Shown here in pieces: positions 9,072 to 18,440 of a stretch of 64,000 nt of DNA. The DNA is from CAVTYH01 sp963773875. GTDB taxonomy: Bacteria > Planctomycetota > Planctomycetia > Pirellulales > JADZDJ01. The notes under the pieces are model-generated. The model had not been told where the DNA came from, made no database searches, and saw only the letters and a program-made list of their open reading frames with translations. The DNA lies in the NCBI GenBank assembly GCA_963773875.1, contig CAVZCV010000006.1:806001-870000 (forward strand), given 5' to 3'. The position numbers and the translations under genes are program-made. The number at the start of each line of letters is the position of its first letter. Position 1 is the first letter of the stretch.

Positions 9072-9884
9072 ATGCCGTCAACCGATTTCGCCCCAAATAG
9101 CGACGCCACTCGCCCTGCGCGAATTTGGTATCAAAGCTATGTCGATCCTGTGGCTCAGCAGCCGTACACCCGGCGATTGGAAGAATTTCTTTCGGCGTTC
9201 GCGTCCCCGCACATCCAATTCGAGGTCCACGGCATTTCCCCGCCGGACCGCTATCTCAGCCCGCTGACGGAATTCCGCTGCGCAGCCCAAGTGATTCGCA
9301 ACGCGATTCAGGCTGACGCACAACATTACGACGCCTTCGTCATCGGACATTTTCAAGAGCCCGGTATTGTCGAGTGCCGTTCGGCGGTCGAGATACCTGT
9401 CGTCGGATTGGGAGAAGCGACAATGCTGCATGCATCGATGCTGGGACGCACATTCGGCTTGGTAACGATTAACCCTTGCTTCATCCCTTGGCATCGCGAT
9501 CAGATTATCGCCATGGGCCTCGCGCAGCGCTCCGCCGGCGTGCGAGCCATCGAGACGCAAGTCAGCGACTATATGGATGCGTTCGAAAGCAGTGCGGCGT
9601 ACGAGCGGGTGAAAAAACTGTTTTCCCGCGAAGCACAATCGTTGGTTGAGGCTGGAGCCGAAGTGATCATTCCCGCCGGCGGCCTGCCGATGTTGCTATT
9701 CGCGCGGGAAAAGGCCTGGGGAATTAGCGGCGCTCCGGTACTCAATGGCATTGCGTCGGTCGTCGCAATGTCGGAAGCGGCGCTGAAATTCTACCGGCAA
9801 ACTGGCGTCGCCATCAGCCGACAGGGAACCTACGCGAAAAGCCCACCCGAGGCAATTCAAGAGTTTTTGGCGGCGCACGCTTAG
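9072..9884 (+). CDS. Asp/Glu/hydantoin racemase-fold protein
   Basis: About 270 residues with the general layout of the Asp/Glu/hydantoin racemase family (IPVVGLGEATMLHASMLG, EAGAEVIIPAGG, VLNGIASVVAMSEAAL). In that family two Cys residues act as acid and base. Here the first position reads VIGHFQEPG and the second reads IIPAGGLPM, so neither usual Cys is present. It may catalyse a different reaction or be non-catalytic. I choose the ATG at 9072 because AAAGGAG lies about eight bases upstream. An ATG at 9051 lies before that site. The substrate is unknown, and the neighbours give no pathway. Confidence 0.75.
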   Translation: MPSTDFAPNSDATRPARIWYQSYVDPVAQQPYTRRLEEFLSAFASPHIQFEVHGISPPDRYLSPLTEFRCAAQVIRNAIQADAQHYDAFVIGHFQEPGIVECRSAVEIPVVGLGEATMLHASMLGRTFGLVTINPCFIPWHRDQIIAMGLAQRSAGVRAIETQVSDYMDAFESSAAYERVKKLFSREAQSLVEAGAEVIIPAGGLPMLLFAREKAWGISGAPVLNGIASVVAMSEAALKFYRQTGVAISRQGTYAKSPPEAIQEFLAAHA

Positions 9885-9894
9885 CGCTCGAGGC

Positions 9895-10746
9895 ATGGCC
9901 GCTGCTTTGGACGGCTGGTGCGATTTGATAGACTGGAGAAAGTCAACAGTCACGAGTCTGCGTATGGCAATCCTCGACAAACTTGAATGGTCGGTTTCTG
10001 CCGCTCAGCGAACTGTGCTGGGATACGCGCTTTGGTATGGAGCCCTGGCATTTGCGCTGTGGCTTCTGCTGTACGTTATTCTGTGGAAGGCTTTGATCAA
10101 TCGCCGAATTTCACAGCGGGCGACCACAGGCCAGCAAATCAGTCGCGAAATTCTCTACTCGCTGCGAAGCATTGGCATTTTTGGATTGGTCACCATGTTT
10201 GTCGTCTTCGCTGCGCTTTCTGGCTGGACGCGTATGTATCGACATATTGAAGATCGCGGCATGGTATGGTACGCGCTCAGCATCGGCCTCATGATTCTGA
10301 TGCATGACACGTATTTTTATTGGACGCACCGGCTGATGCATTACCGCAAACTCTATCGCATGTTTCATCGCACTCATCATTTATCAACCAATCCCACGCC
10401 GTGGGCCGCATACTCGTTCAGCACACTGGAAGCCGCCGTGCAGGCCGGCATTGGGCCATTGATTATCTTTATACTTCCGGTGCACCCCTCCGCATTTGCG
10501 ATCTTCATGATCTGGCAGATTTCGTTCAATGTATTCGGCCACTGTGGCTATGAAATCTATCCGCGCTGGTTTTTGGCCAGTCCGCTGGGTCTGCTGTTGA
10601 ACTCGCCCACGCACCACGGACTGCATCATGAAAAGTTCGTTGGCAATTTCAGCCTGTACTTCAACATTTGGGATCGGCTGATGGGCACCAACCATCCTGA
10701 TTACGCGCAGCGATTCGAGCGCGCAACGGGAGTGATAACTGACTAA
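9895..10746 (+). CDS. Sterol desaturase / fatty acid hydroxylase family protein
   Basis: Integral membrane di-iron oxygenase family. The three His clusters that bind iron are clear: HDTYFYWTHRLMH, HRTHH and HHGLHH. Hydrophobic segments near the N-terminus (GALAFALWLLLYVIL) and in the middle place it in the membrane. The substrate (sterol, carotenoid or lipid chain) cannot be told from sequence. The frame opens at an ATG at 9895, eleven bases after the preceding gene, but the ATG at 9964 (MAILDKLEW) better fits the family's usual N-terminus. The gene ends directly at the left arm of the inverted repeat 10747-10881. Confidence 0.88.
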   Translation: MAAALDGWCDLIDWRKSTVTSLRMAILDKLEWSVSAAQRTVLGYALWYGALAFALWLLLYVILWKALINRRISQRATTGQQISREILYSLRSIGIFGLVTMFVVFAALSGWTRMYRHIEDRGMVWYALSIGLMILMHDTYFYWTHRLMHYRKLYRMFHRTHHLSTNPTPWAAYSFSTLEAAVQAGIGPLIIFILPVHPSAFAIFMIWQISFNVFGHCGYEIYPRWFLASPLGLLLNSPTHHGLHHEKFVGNFSLYFNIWDRLMGTNHPDYAQRFERATGVITD

Positions 10747-10881
10747 TTCACCGCAGAGGACGCGGAGGAACGCAGAAACGCCAAAACAGTTAGGAATCCA
10801 GCAAGCAAGAAATGCGGCATTCGATTTTCTGACTTTCCGATTTGCTTATGGACGCTTTTCCTCCGCATCCTCTGCGGTGAA
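10747..10881. repeat. Long-armed inverted repeat, 24-base arms
   Basis: Arms 10747-10770 (begins TTCACCGCAGAGGACG) and 10858-10881 are inverted copies with one mismatch, enclosing 87 bases. It exactly fills the gap between two convergent genes. The arm sequence belongs to the same type as the elements at 15396 and 54921 (CCGCAGAG...GCGGAG). Confidence 0.85.
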
Positions 10882-10891
10882 GCTGCCCGAA

Positions 10892-11881
10892 TTACTTGGC
10901 GCCGTTCCACTTCTCCAAATCCTTCTGGAGAGATTCTATGTCGAAGTCTTTCGGCACCGGTTTGTTATCGAGATTCGCCATCAAATCATCAACGGTCGGC
11001 GTTTTTGAATTCACGCCGCCCTCGGGTACGTCGACTTTCGCAATCCAGGCGATCATGTTTAGCACCACTTTGCGAACCTGATCGTTGCCCCAGTTGAAGT
11101 GGTAATGCCCGCCGGTGAAACCGAAGCCACGCCCGCCATCGGGGCGTTGCACCACCCAGGCCATGTGCTGCGGTTTGCCGGCGGCCACTTCCTGCCGCAC
11201 GGCCGGATTGCCTTCATGAGGACCGTTTGGCCGGTTCATCGTGCTCTCCGGCGGGATTGCAGTGAGCACCGGCATCACGCGACTCATGTTGTCGGTGAAC
11301 CGCATGTGAAAGTACCATTCGTCCTTGATGGAAAATGGTTTCACGCCACGCGCCACCGGATGGGCCGGCAACTCCGTGTATTCGGCGGTCCAGGTTGGAT
11401 TGACCGACCAATCGGTTTCAAAGTAACCGCCCAGCCAATCGAGAAAATAATTGCCGGACTTCCCTTTTGGCACTTCCACGCCGTAGTGAATGGCGCCAAT
11501 GCCCACGCCTTTGTTGGCCAGTTGATCCAGCTGGTCAAGATGATCGTTGACAATGTGACCGTCGCCTCCGTCGCAGTACATCACAACTGCCGAGACGCCG
11601 TCAAACACTTTTGGGTCGGTCGGCCAGCCATTCTTCGCGACGACCGCTTCGATCGGCAGACCGCTTTCATTCAGACACTTCGCCAGCAGCATGCAGCCTG
11701 CATTGTGCTCGTGCTGAGCGAAGCCATGGCTTTGCTTACCCGCAATGAACAAGACCTTTTTCTTAGCAGCGTTTGTCCCGGGTGAGTCGGCTGCGGCCGC
11801 CCGATGCGTTTGGCCGTGTGGAATGAATACGAAACAGCATACGGTCAACGCAACCAAAATTCTCATTAAGTGTGGAGTCAT
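10892..11881 (-). CDS. Secreted ThuA-like domain protein
   Basis: A signal peptide (ILVALTVCCFVFIPHG) is followed by a ThuA/trehalose-utilisation-type domain, a glutamine-amidotransferase-like fold common in planctomycetes (VLFIAGKQSHGFAQHEH, AVVMYCDGGDGH, GVGIGAIHYGVE, GFGFTGGHYHFNW). The exact substrate is unknown. Proteins of this kind are often linked to sugar breakdown. The C-terminus ends with a short helical extension (ESLQKDLEKWNGAK). The second Met (codon 6, 11866) may be the true start because it gives a more typical signal peptide. It is convergent with the sterol-desaturase gene across the inverted repeat. Confidence 0.82.
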   Translation of the reverse strand: MTPHLMRILVALTVCCFVFIPHGQTHRAAAADSPGTNAAKKKVLFIAGKQSHGFAQHEHNAGCMLLAKCLNESGLPIEAVVAKNGWPTDPKVFDGVSAVVMYCDGGDGHIVNDHLDQLDQLANKGVGIGAIHYGVEVPKGKSGNYFLDWLGGYFETDWSVNPTWTAEYTELPAHPVARGVKPFSIKDEWYFHMRFTDNMSRVMPVLTAIPPESTMNRPNGPHEGNPAVRQEVAAGKPQHMAWVVQRPDGGRGFGFTGGHYHFNWGNDQVRKVVLNMIAWIAKVDVPEGGVNSKTPTVDDLMANLDNKPVPKDFDIESLQKDLEKWNGAK

Positions 11882-11934
11882 CGTCGGGCCTGCTAGTGTG
11901 GAGTGTGATCGTCAGAAAATTATTGCGATCGGCG

Positions 11935-12544
11935 CTATCTGCCTGCTTCGGTCAACAAGCGATCCAATATCGATTGAAGATCACCCGGCAATTGAGCCAG
12001 GAAACTGCGATCCAAAAGTCCGACATCAATCATGTCGCGCAAATGCACACGGTCCTGATCTCGGTTCGCCGAAGTTTTCATCAGGACCAAATCGCCGAGC
12101 GCAACCACGGGCACCCCTGCATCTTTATATTGCTCACCGGCAAGGGATGGAGTGGGGTACTTTTCGCCCGCGCGAACAATTTCGCCGGCCCAAACTAAAT
12201 GCACCGCGTGACGGGGATTTGGATCGCTGCGATCGAGCAACATGCCAACGCCCATGGTCTCGAAATAATCGAACCCCGCAGAAAGCGCTGCGGCCCGAAT
12301 TCGCGGCAAGTCGGTACGTGCAACCAGAAGATCGACATCTTTCGTGGTGCGAACCGCGGCGGGATCGCGGGTTGCTACCCAAATGGCCACGGCCTGCCCG
12401 CCGACAACCGCGTAATTGATGCCGGCCGCGTTTAAGGCAGCTGACAATGCGCGTCATTCGTTCTTGCACACGGTCGACCGCCATGAGGTGCTGCTCCCAA
12501 AGGCTTGGCGCGGCGACAGATTGGTTGGTTACAGTGTCCATCAA
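11935..12544 (-). CDS. Nucleotidyltransferase-fold protein (frameshifted)
   Basis: A protein of about 200 residues with the nucleotidyltransferase signature: AVVGGQAVAIW followed by TTKDVDLLV, the acidic pair that binds metal, then a conserved C-terminal part (VVALGDLVLMKTSANRDQD). Such proteins occur as orphan nucleotidyltransferases and in toxin-antitoxin pairs, but no partner gene lies beside it. The first 30 residues (MMDTVTNQSVAAPSLWEQH) are in another frame. The break is near 12445, between ERMTRI and LSAALNAAG. Start and function remain tentative. Confidence 0.6.
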
Positions 12545-12736
12545 TGCCCCAAGCTACACGCACGGCACGGTCAGTTCAATCCAGCGCCCGCACGTGGCGG
12601 CAGTGCCGGTTTTGCGGCTGCGGCGTATGATTTTAAAGATTGCGCGAATCGGTTTGGTTCCAGCGATAGGGTAGAATTTCCGGGCGAATTCGAGTGTTTC
12701 TCGTCTCAATTGATAACCGACCACGGATATGGATTC

Positions 12737-15520
12737 ATGACCGCAGAACAACGTCGTTTGGAAGAAGCTGCCCTGGGCACACAGCCGTGGCGACAATGGG
12801 GTGGATACTTGAGCGAGCGCCAATGGGGAACCGTGCGCGAAGACTATAGCCCGGGTGGAACCGCATGGGACTATTTTCCGCACGATCACGCTCGCAGCCG
12901 GGCGTACCGCTGGGGCGAAGATGGATTGGGCGGACTCTGCGATGACCACGGGCAATTATGTCTGGCGCTCGCGCTCTGGAACGAACGCGATCCAATTCTA
13001 AAAGAGCGCGTGTTTGGCCTTACCAACGGCGAAGGCAACCACGGCGAAGACGTGAAAGAGTGCTATTGGTTTCTGGACGCGCTGCCAACGCATTCGTACC
13101 TGAAGATGCTTTACAAGTATCCGCAGCGCGAATTTCCCTACACCTGGCTCGTAGATGAAAACCGACGCCGTTCGAAGCACGATCCGGAATTTGAGCTAAT
13201 CGATACCGGCGTCTTCGACGACGATCGCTATTTCGATGTGTTCATTGAATACGCCAAAGCCGATCCGCGCGATGTGCTGATGCAAATCACTGCGATCAAC
13301 CGCGGTCCCGACGCAGCCAAGTTGCACATCTTGCCACAGCTTTGGTTTCGCAACATTTGGTCGTGGCGGCCGGAGTTTGCCAAGCCGGGATTGAACGTGA
13401 TTGATGCCAATACCGTGGCGACAGAGCACTATCAGTTGGGCCGTTATCATTGGTACGTGGATGGAAACGCCGAATTGATCTTTTGCGACAACGACACGAA
13501 CGTGCGGCGTCTGTATGGGATGAACGACGCGCCAGGCTATTTCAAAGATGCTTTCCATGAATATCTGGCCCACGGCAATCATGCAGCCATCAACCCGCAG
13601 CGACGCGGAACCAAAACGGCGGCGCACTTCGCGCTGGAAATTCCGGCAGGTGGAACGGCGACTGCTCGCACGCGGCTTTCGGAGCGACCGCTGAGCCCCG
13701 CGTTTTCCGACTTCGATTCGATTTTCGAAAAACGGCGCCAAGAAGCCGACGAATTCTATGGGCACCTACAGCACTCGCTGCACGATGCCGATGTGCGCAA
13801 CGTTCAGCGGCAAGCTTGGGCGGGCTTAATTTGGAATGAGCAGTTTTACCATTACGATGTGGCACGCTGGCTCAAGGGGGATGAGCTGCAACCCTCGCCG
13901 CCGCCCGAGCGCCGTTTCGGCCGCAATATTCATTGGCGTCATTTGAAGTGCCGCGAAATCATGTCGATGCCCGACACCTGGGAGTTCCCCTGGTTCGCGG
14001 CGTGGGATCTGGCGTTCCACTGCGTGGCCATGGCCGCGATTGATTCGGAGTTTGCCAAACAGCAGCTGGTGCTGTTGGGCCGCGAATGGTTCATGCACCC
14101 CAACGGCCAATTGCCCGCTTACGAATGGGCATTCGGCGATGTCAATCCACCGGTGCACGCGTGGGCCGCCTGGCGAGTTTATCAGATCGATCGCGCCCGC
14201 CACGGCCATCACGGCGATCGCAAGTTCCTGGAGCGGGTGTTTCACAAACTGCTGCTGAATTTCACCTGGTGGGTGAACCGCAAGGACGCGGAGAATCGCA
14301 ATATCTTTGAAGGTGGATTTCTTGGGCTCGATAATATCGCGATTTTCGATCGCAACGCTCCGCTGCCGATGGGCGCGCACCTTTCCCAGGCCGACAGCAC
14401 CGGCTGGATGGCCATGTATTGCTTGAACCTATTGCGTATGGCGCTGGAACTCGCGCAACACGATGCGGCCTACGAAAGTATTGCCAGTAAATTCTTTGAG
14501 CATTTTTTGGCGATCGCCGAGGCCATGAATCACGTCGGCTCTGGCGCGAATGAAGACGGCGGCATTGGCATGTGGGACGATCACGATGAGTGGTACTGCT
14601 CCATCGCCGAACTGCGCGGCGGCAGAGCGATGCGGCTCAAGTCGTTTTCTATGGTCAACTTGATTCCGCTATTCGCGGTGGAAACGCTCGAACCCCAAGA
14701 GTTGGAACGCGTGCCGGAATTTCGCGATCGGTTGAAGTGGCTAGTCGAGCATCGCAAAGATTTGGCCGAGCTCGTTGCGGAATGGACTCTGCCGGGCATC
14801 GGCCAGCGGCGGCTCGTGGCGCTGATGCGCGGACACCGGATGAAACGAGTGCTTTCACGCATGCTCGATGAAACACAGTTTCTCTCCGATTACGGAGTGC
14901 GGTCGCTTTCCAAGTGGCACGAGCAACATCCGGTTGTGGTGCATTACGGAGGCCAAGAGTATCGTCTGGGATATGAACCGGGTGAATCGCAAGGCGGAGT
15001 CTTCGGGGGCAACTCGAACTGGCGCGGACCGATTTGGTTTCCGGTGAACTATTTGCTCGTGGAATCGTTGCAAAAGTTCCACCACTATTACGGCGATGAT
15101 TTCAAAATCGAGTGCCCTAGCGGGTCGGGAAAATATCTTACGATTCTGGAAGTAGCCAGTGAATTAGGCCGACGGCTAACGTCGATCTTTCTGCGCGATG
15201 AATCGGGCCGCCGCGCCGTCGCCGGACCCTATGCGAAAATGCAATCCGATCCGCATTTCCGCGATTACGTTTTGCTTCACGAATACTTCCATGGCGACGA
15301 TGGCCATGGGCTTGGCGCGAGCCATCAAACTGGCTGGACCGCCCTGGTCGCAAAGCTTTTACAGCCGAAACGCCCGCCACGACACGGGCCGTCAATTCAC
15401 CACAGAATCACGGAGATACAGAGTGGAGATGGAGCAGTGAAAGCCGTGAACCCAACAAATGCGGACAACAATATACAAGTCACGGAAGTCGAAGTATCTG
15501 AATCTCAGATATCAACGTGA
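12737..15520 (+). CDS. MGH1/GH63-like glucosidase
   Basis: About 927 residues of the mannosylglycerate-hydrolase-like/GH63 glycosidase group, (alpha/alpha)6-barrel enzymes that remove glucose or mannose residues. Recognisable stretches are GGYLSERQWGTVREDYS near the N-terminus, EFPWFAAWDLAFHCVAMAA and NGQLPAYEWAFGDVNPPVH in the catalytic barrel, and GGNSNWRGPIWFPVNYLL near the end. No signal peptide, so probably cytoplasmic. I choose the ATG at 12737; the open frame extends upstream, but that part overlaps the opposite-strand gene. The last ~40 codons (after LLQPKRPPRHG) lie in the inverted repeat 15396-15565, which supplies the stop codon. The debranching enzyme follows directly, pointing to alpha-glucan or glucoside metabolism. 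Confidence 0.88.
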   Translation: MTAEQRRLEEAALGTQPWRQWGGYLSERQWGTVREDYSPGGTAWDYFPHDHARSRAYRWGEDGLGGLCDDHGQLCLALALWNERDPILKERVFGLTNGEGNHGEDVKECYWFLDALPTHSYLKMLYKYPQREFPYTWLVDENRRRSKHDPEFELIDTGVFDDDRYFDVFIEYAKADPRDVLMQITAINRGPDAAKLHILPQLWFRNIWSWRPEFAKPGLNVIDANTVATEHYQLGRYHWYVDGNAELIFCDNDTNVRRLYGMNDAPGYFKDAFHEYLAHGNHAAINPQRRGTKTAAHFALEIPAGGTATARTRLSERPLSPAFSDFDSIFEKRRQEADEFYGHLQHSLHDADVRNVQRQAWAGLIWNEQFYHYDVARWLKGDELQPSPPPERRFGRNIHWRHLKCREIMSMPDTWEFPWFAAWDLAFHCVAMAAIDSEFAKQQLVLLGREWFMHPNGQLPAYEWAFGDVNPPVHAWAAWRVYQIDRARHGHHGDRKFLERVFHKLLLNFTWWVNRKDAENRNIFEGGFLGLDNIAIFDRNAPLPMGAHLSQADSTGWMAMYCLNLLRMALELAQHDAAYESIASKFFEHFLAIAEAMNHVGSGANEDGGIGMWDDHDEWYCSIAELRGGRAMRLKSFSMVNLIPLFAVETLEPQELERVPEFRDRLKWLVEHRKDLAELVAEWTLPGIGQRRLVALMRGHRMKRVLSRMLDETQFLSDYGVRSLSKWHEQHPVVVHYGGQEYRLGYEPGESQGGVFGGNSNWRGPIWFPVNYLLVESLQKFHHYYGDDFKIECPSGSGKYLTILEVASELGRRLTSIFLRDESGRRAVAGPYAKMQSDPHFRDYVLLHEYFHGDDGHGLGASHQTGWTALVAKLLQPKRPPRHGPSIHHRITEIQSGDGAVKAVNPTNADNNIQVTEVEVSESQIST

Positions 15521-15565
15521 CTGAAGTAATCGTGCTTCTCTGTGCCTCCGTGTCTCTATGGTGAA
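15396..15565. repeat. Long-armed inverted repeat across a gene end
   Basis: Arms 15396-15423 (begins TTCACCACAGAATCACGG) and 15538-15565 (ends CTATGGTGAA) are inverted copies, 22 of 28 positions matching. The left arm is read as the C-terminal codons of the upstream glycosidase, and the right arm ends six bases before the next start codon. Confidence 0.75.
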
Positions 15566-15570
15566 AAAGT

Positions 15571-17577
15571 ATGTGCGTGCCGATCGATAACCGCACGGAA
15601 TGGCTGGAAGCCGATGGCCTGGGCGGATTCGCATCCGGCACCAGCAGCGGAGAACGATCGCGACGGTATCATGCGTTGCTGCTCACTGCCACGAATCCGC
15701 CGACGGGTCGCATGGTGCTGGTCAACGGATTCGATGCCTGGATTGAAACGGATTTCGGCAAGTTCGCCATTTCGTCGCAGCGATATCAGCCAAATGTCGT
15801 TTGGCCAGACGGCGCCTCGCGAATTCTCGACTTCCGAACCGAGCCGTGGCCAACCTGGACATTTCAACTGCCGGACGGCATGCGGATTGTGCAAGAACTA
15901 TTCGTACCGCATGGCATTAGCGCGTGCTGCCTCCGCTGGCGACATAGAGAAAATGTCGGACCATCTGATTCAATCACTGATCGCACCTCGCGCGGCATCT
16001 TGAAACTGCGTCTGTTCTTCAGCGGACGCGATTACCACGCCACGCACCACGAGAACTCCGCATTTCGCTTCGAAATTCAAAAACGCGGCGGTTGGCTCGC
16101 ATGGCGGCCCTACAACGGTATTCCGGAAATCCTCGCCCTCACCAATGGCAGTTACGCTCAAGAGCCCGAGTGGTTCCGCAACTTTCTGTACGAGTTCGAA
16201 AAAGAACGGGGGCTCGATTTCTCGGAGGATCTCGCCTCCCCGGGTGTGCTAACTTTCGATATCGCTCGACAGGCAGTATTATTGCTTGTTGCCGGCGGCC
16301 ACGACGCGGCGATCAGCAAACTGGCCAGTCCTTTGTATCCTGATTACGCGGCAATGCATGCTGAGCCATTAGATGCCGCCTCGGCATTTGAGCGATCGGC
16401 GCAATCCGAGCTGGCTCGCCGCAATCGCTTTGCATCTTCCCAACATCGTGCGGCGGATGCCTACCTGGTGCGCCGCGGTGCTGGCCAAACGATTATCGCC
16501 GGCTATCCCTGGTTCACCGATTGGGGCCGAGATACGTTCATTTCGATCCGCGGAATATGTTTAGCGATCGATCGACTCGACGACGCCAGGCAAATCCTGC
16601 TGGCCTGGGCCGGCACGGTCTCCGAAGGCATGCTGCCGAATCGATTTCCCGATGCCGGAGATCAGCCGGAATTCAATTCCGTTGACGCCTCGCTGTGGTT
16701 CGTCGTCGCAGTTCACGATCTTCTCGATGCCGCGATACGCCGCGGCCGGCCCATGAGCACCGAAGATCGATGCGCGTTGGAGCAAGCCGTTTTGGCAATT
16801 GTAGAGGGCTATTCGGGCGGCACTCGCTATGGTATCCGCATGGATAGCGACGGCCTACTTGCCGCCGGCCAGTCGGGTACGCAGCTCACTTGGATGGATG
16901 CCAAAGTCGGCGATTACGTCATCACACCGCGCGTCGGCAAACCGGTGGAAGTGGAAGCGCTTTGGCTCAACGCACTGTGGATCGCGGGTAGGATCAATCG
17001 GAAATTCAATTCTATTTTCGAACGGGGCCGCGCCGAATTCGATCGGCGATTTTGGAACGAATCGCAAAACTGCTTGTTCGATGTGGTCGATGTCGACCAT
17101 CAATCTGGAATGGTCGATGCCTCGTTCCGCCCGAATCAAATCTTCGCCGTTGGTGGTCTGCCGCTGGCATTATTGCATGGCCAGCGCGCGAAAACTGTTG
17201 TCGATGCTGCGGAAGCCCGGCTGCTCACTCCACTCGGCTTGCGAACGTTGGCTCCCGGATCGCCGGGTTATGCCACCCAGTGTGTCGGCCCACCCGAAGT
17301 GCGCGATGCTGCATATCATCAGGGCACCGTTTGGCCGTGGCTGATAGGCCCATTCGTCGAGGCGTGGCTCCGCGTGAGGTCCTCGAGTGCCGATGCAAAA
17401 CAGGAAGCGCGCGATCGATTCCTGCCGACCCTTGAAGCTCATTTGAATTCGTCGGGTCTGGGTCACATCACCGAATGCACGGATGCCGAAGCGCCTTTCA
17501 CCCCTCGCGGATGTCCCTTTCAAGCTTGGTCGCTAGGAGAATTCATGCGATTGAAATACGAATTGCTACGCGTTTGA
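15571..17577 (+). CDS. Glycogen debranching enzyme (amylo-alpha-1,6-glucosidase)
   Basis: 668 residues in the bacterial/archaeal debranching arrangement: an N-terminal beta domain (EWLEADGLGGFASGTSSGER, RYHALLLTA) followed by the amylo-1,6-glucosidase (alpha/alpha)6 barrel. Catalytic-domain landmarks are GYPWFTDWGRDTFISIRG, GMLPNRFPD, TWMDAKVGDYVITPR and YHQGTVWPWLIGPF. It hydrolyses alpha-1,6 branch points of glycogen-like polymers. The start ATG at 15571 sits right after the inverted repeat. It is probably expressed with the upstream glycosidase. Confidence 0.93.
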   Translation: MCVPIDNRTEWLEADGLGGFASGTSSGERSRRYHALLLTATNPPTGRMVLVNGFDAWIETDFGKFAISSQRYQPNVVWPDGASRILDFRTEPWPTWTFQLPDGMRIVQELFVPHGISACCLRWRHRENVGPSDSITDRTSRGILKLRLFFSGRDYHATHHENSAFRFEIQKRGGWLAWRPYNGIPEILALTNGSYAQEPEWFRNFLYEFEKERGLDFSEDLASPGVLTFDIARQAVLLLVAGGHDAAISKLASPLYPDYAAMHAEPLDAASAFERSAQSELARRNRFASSQHRAADAYLVRRGAGQTIIAGYPWFTDWGRDTFISIRGICLAIDRLDDARQILLAWAGTVSEGMLPNRFPDAGDQPEFNSVDASLWFVVAVHDLLDAAIRRGRPMSTEDRCALEQAVLAIVEGYSGGTRYGIRMDSDGLLAAGQSGTQLTWMDAKVGDYVITPRVGKPVEVEALWLNALWIAGRINRKFNSIFERGRAEFDRRFWNESQNCLFDVVDVDHQSGMVDASFRPNQIFAVGGLPLALLHGQRAKTVVDAAEARLLTPLGLRTLAPGSPGYATQCVGPPEVRDAAYHQGTVWPWLIGPFVEAWLRVRSSSADAKQEARDRFLPTLEAHLNSSGLGHITECTDAEAPFTPRGCPFQAWSLGEFMRLKYELLRV

Positions 17578-17608
17578 TTCTCGTGCCGGAAGTTGCTTAA
17601 GAAGAATG

Positions 17609-18343
17609 TTAAACTGCAGCGACGCCACACAGATCGCCGCGTGCGTGCCACTCGTGCTCAATACCGCGCATTAGAAGCGCCCCGTCGAATTCGATGGAGC
17701 CGGGCGGAAAATTTGATCGATCATCAAAAAAGCTTGATCGGATTTCGTCGACTTGAAGTGCCGTTGCGTCCCACCTTTTGCATTTCAGCTCCAACCCTTC
17801 GAACCGACCTGCATTCGAGGTGGCTGAATAGCCCACGCAACCTTTCTCAAAAAACTCAGATGCTTCCCTCAGCGAGTTGAAAACCGATGTCGGGGGTAAA
17901 CAGGCAGCAGGATGTCCGCGAACAGCCAATTGCACGCAACTATCGTCGCTGTGAACGGCAACTGAGAGCCGACCGGGTGTTTCGTCGACGACAAAGCGCG
18001 CATGTTGATGCTCGCCAGGAAATAGCCGGCCACCGAGCCACGCGTTCAAGCGCGAGCTGGTATCACGGCGAAAAATAAATACGCCGCGCTGCACGCCATT
18101 TTCGTCGTCCCACTCAACTGCTACACGATGTGCCGCGTTCTCCGATTTAATTCCCCAAGCAAACGGGGAAGCCTTTGGACAAATTCGTTTTAAGCGGATC
18201 AAACAAATGCCGGCGATACCATATCCGTGAACGAGCTGCGGCCGGAATGGCGGCGGAAGAATCTGCGCGATGACCGGGGGACTGACTCGATAATTGGCGA
18301 GGATCCGCCGATCGATAATGCCGCAAACGACTGGAAAGCGCAT
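17609..18343 (-). CDS. DUF2071 family protein
   Basis: About 244 residues resembling the DUF2071 (YqjF-like) family, conserved and of unknown function, with the family's typical early stretch LPPPFRPQLVHGYGIAGICL. The ATG at 18343 has GGAGG about ten bases upstream, a good ribosome-binding site. No signal peptide or membrane segment. It converges with the debranching enzyme gene, only about 30 bases apart. Confidence 0.78.
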   Translation of the reverse strand: MRFPVVCGIIDRRILANYRVSPPVIAQILPPPFRPQLVHGYGIAGICLIRLKRICPKASPFAWGIKSENAAHRVAVEWDDENGVQRGVFIFRRDTSSRLNAWLGGRLFPGEHQHARFVVDETPGRLSVAVHSDDSCVQLAVRGHPAACLPPTSVFNSLREASEFFEKGCVGYSATSNAGRFEGLELKCKRWDATALQVDEIRSSFFDDRSNFPPGSIEFDGALLMRGIEHEWHARGDLCGVAAV

Positions 18344-18440
18344 GGCACATAACCTCCATGCATCAAACCGGGGCGTTCACGGAACAATTAACCGACAATT
18401 GAATGACAAATATCGGCCGAACAACGCGCAGCAAATTCGT

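Noticed and set aside
12416..12736. N-terminal extension of the GH63-like enzyme
   Set aside because: It overlaps the opposite-strand nucleotidyltransferase gene and shows no family similarity. The ATG at 12737 gives the expected N-terminus.
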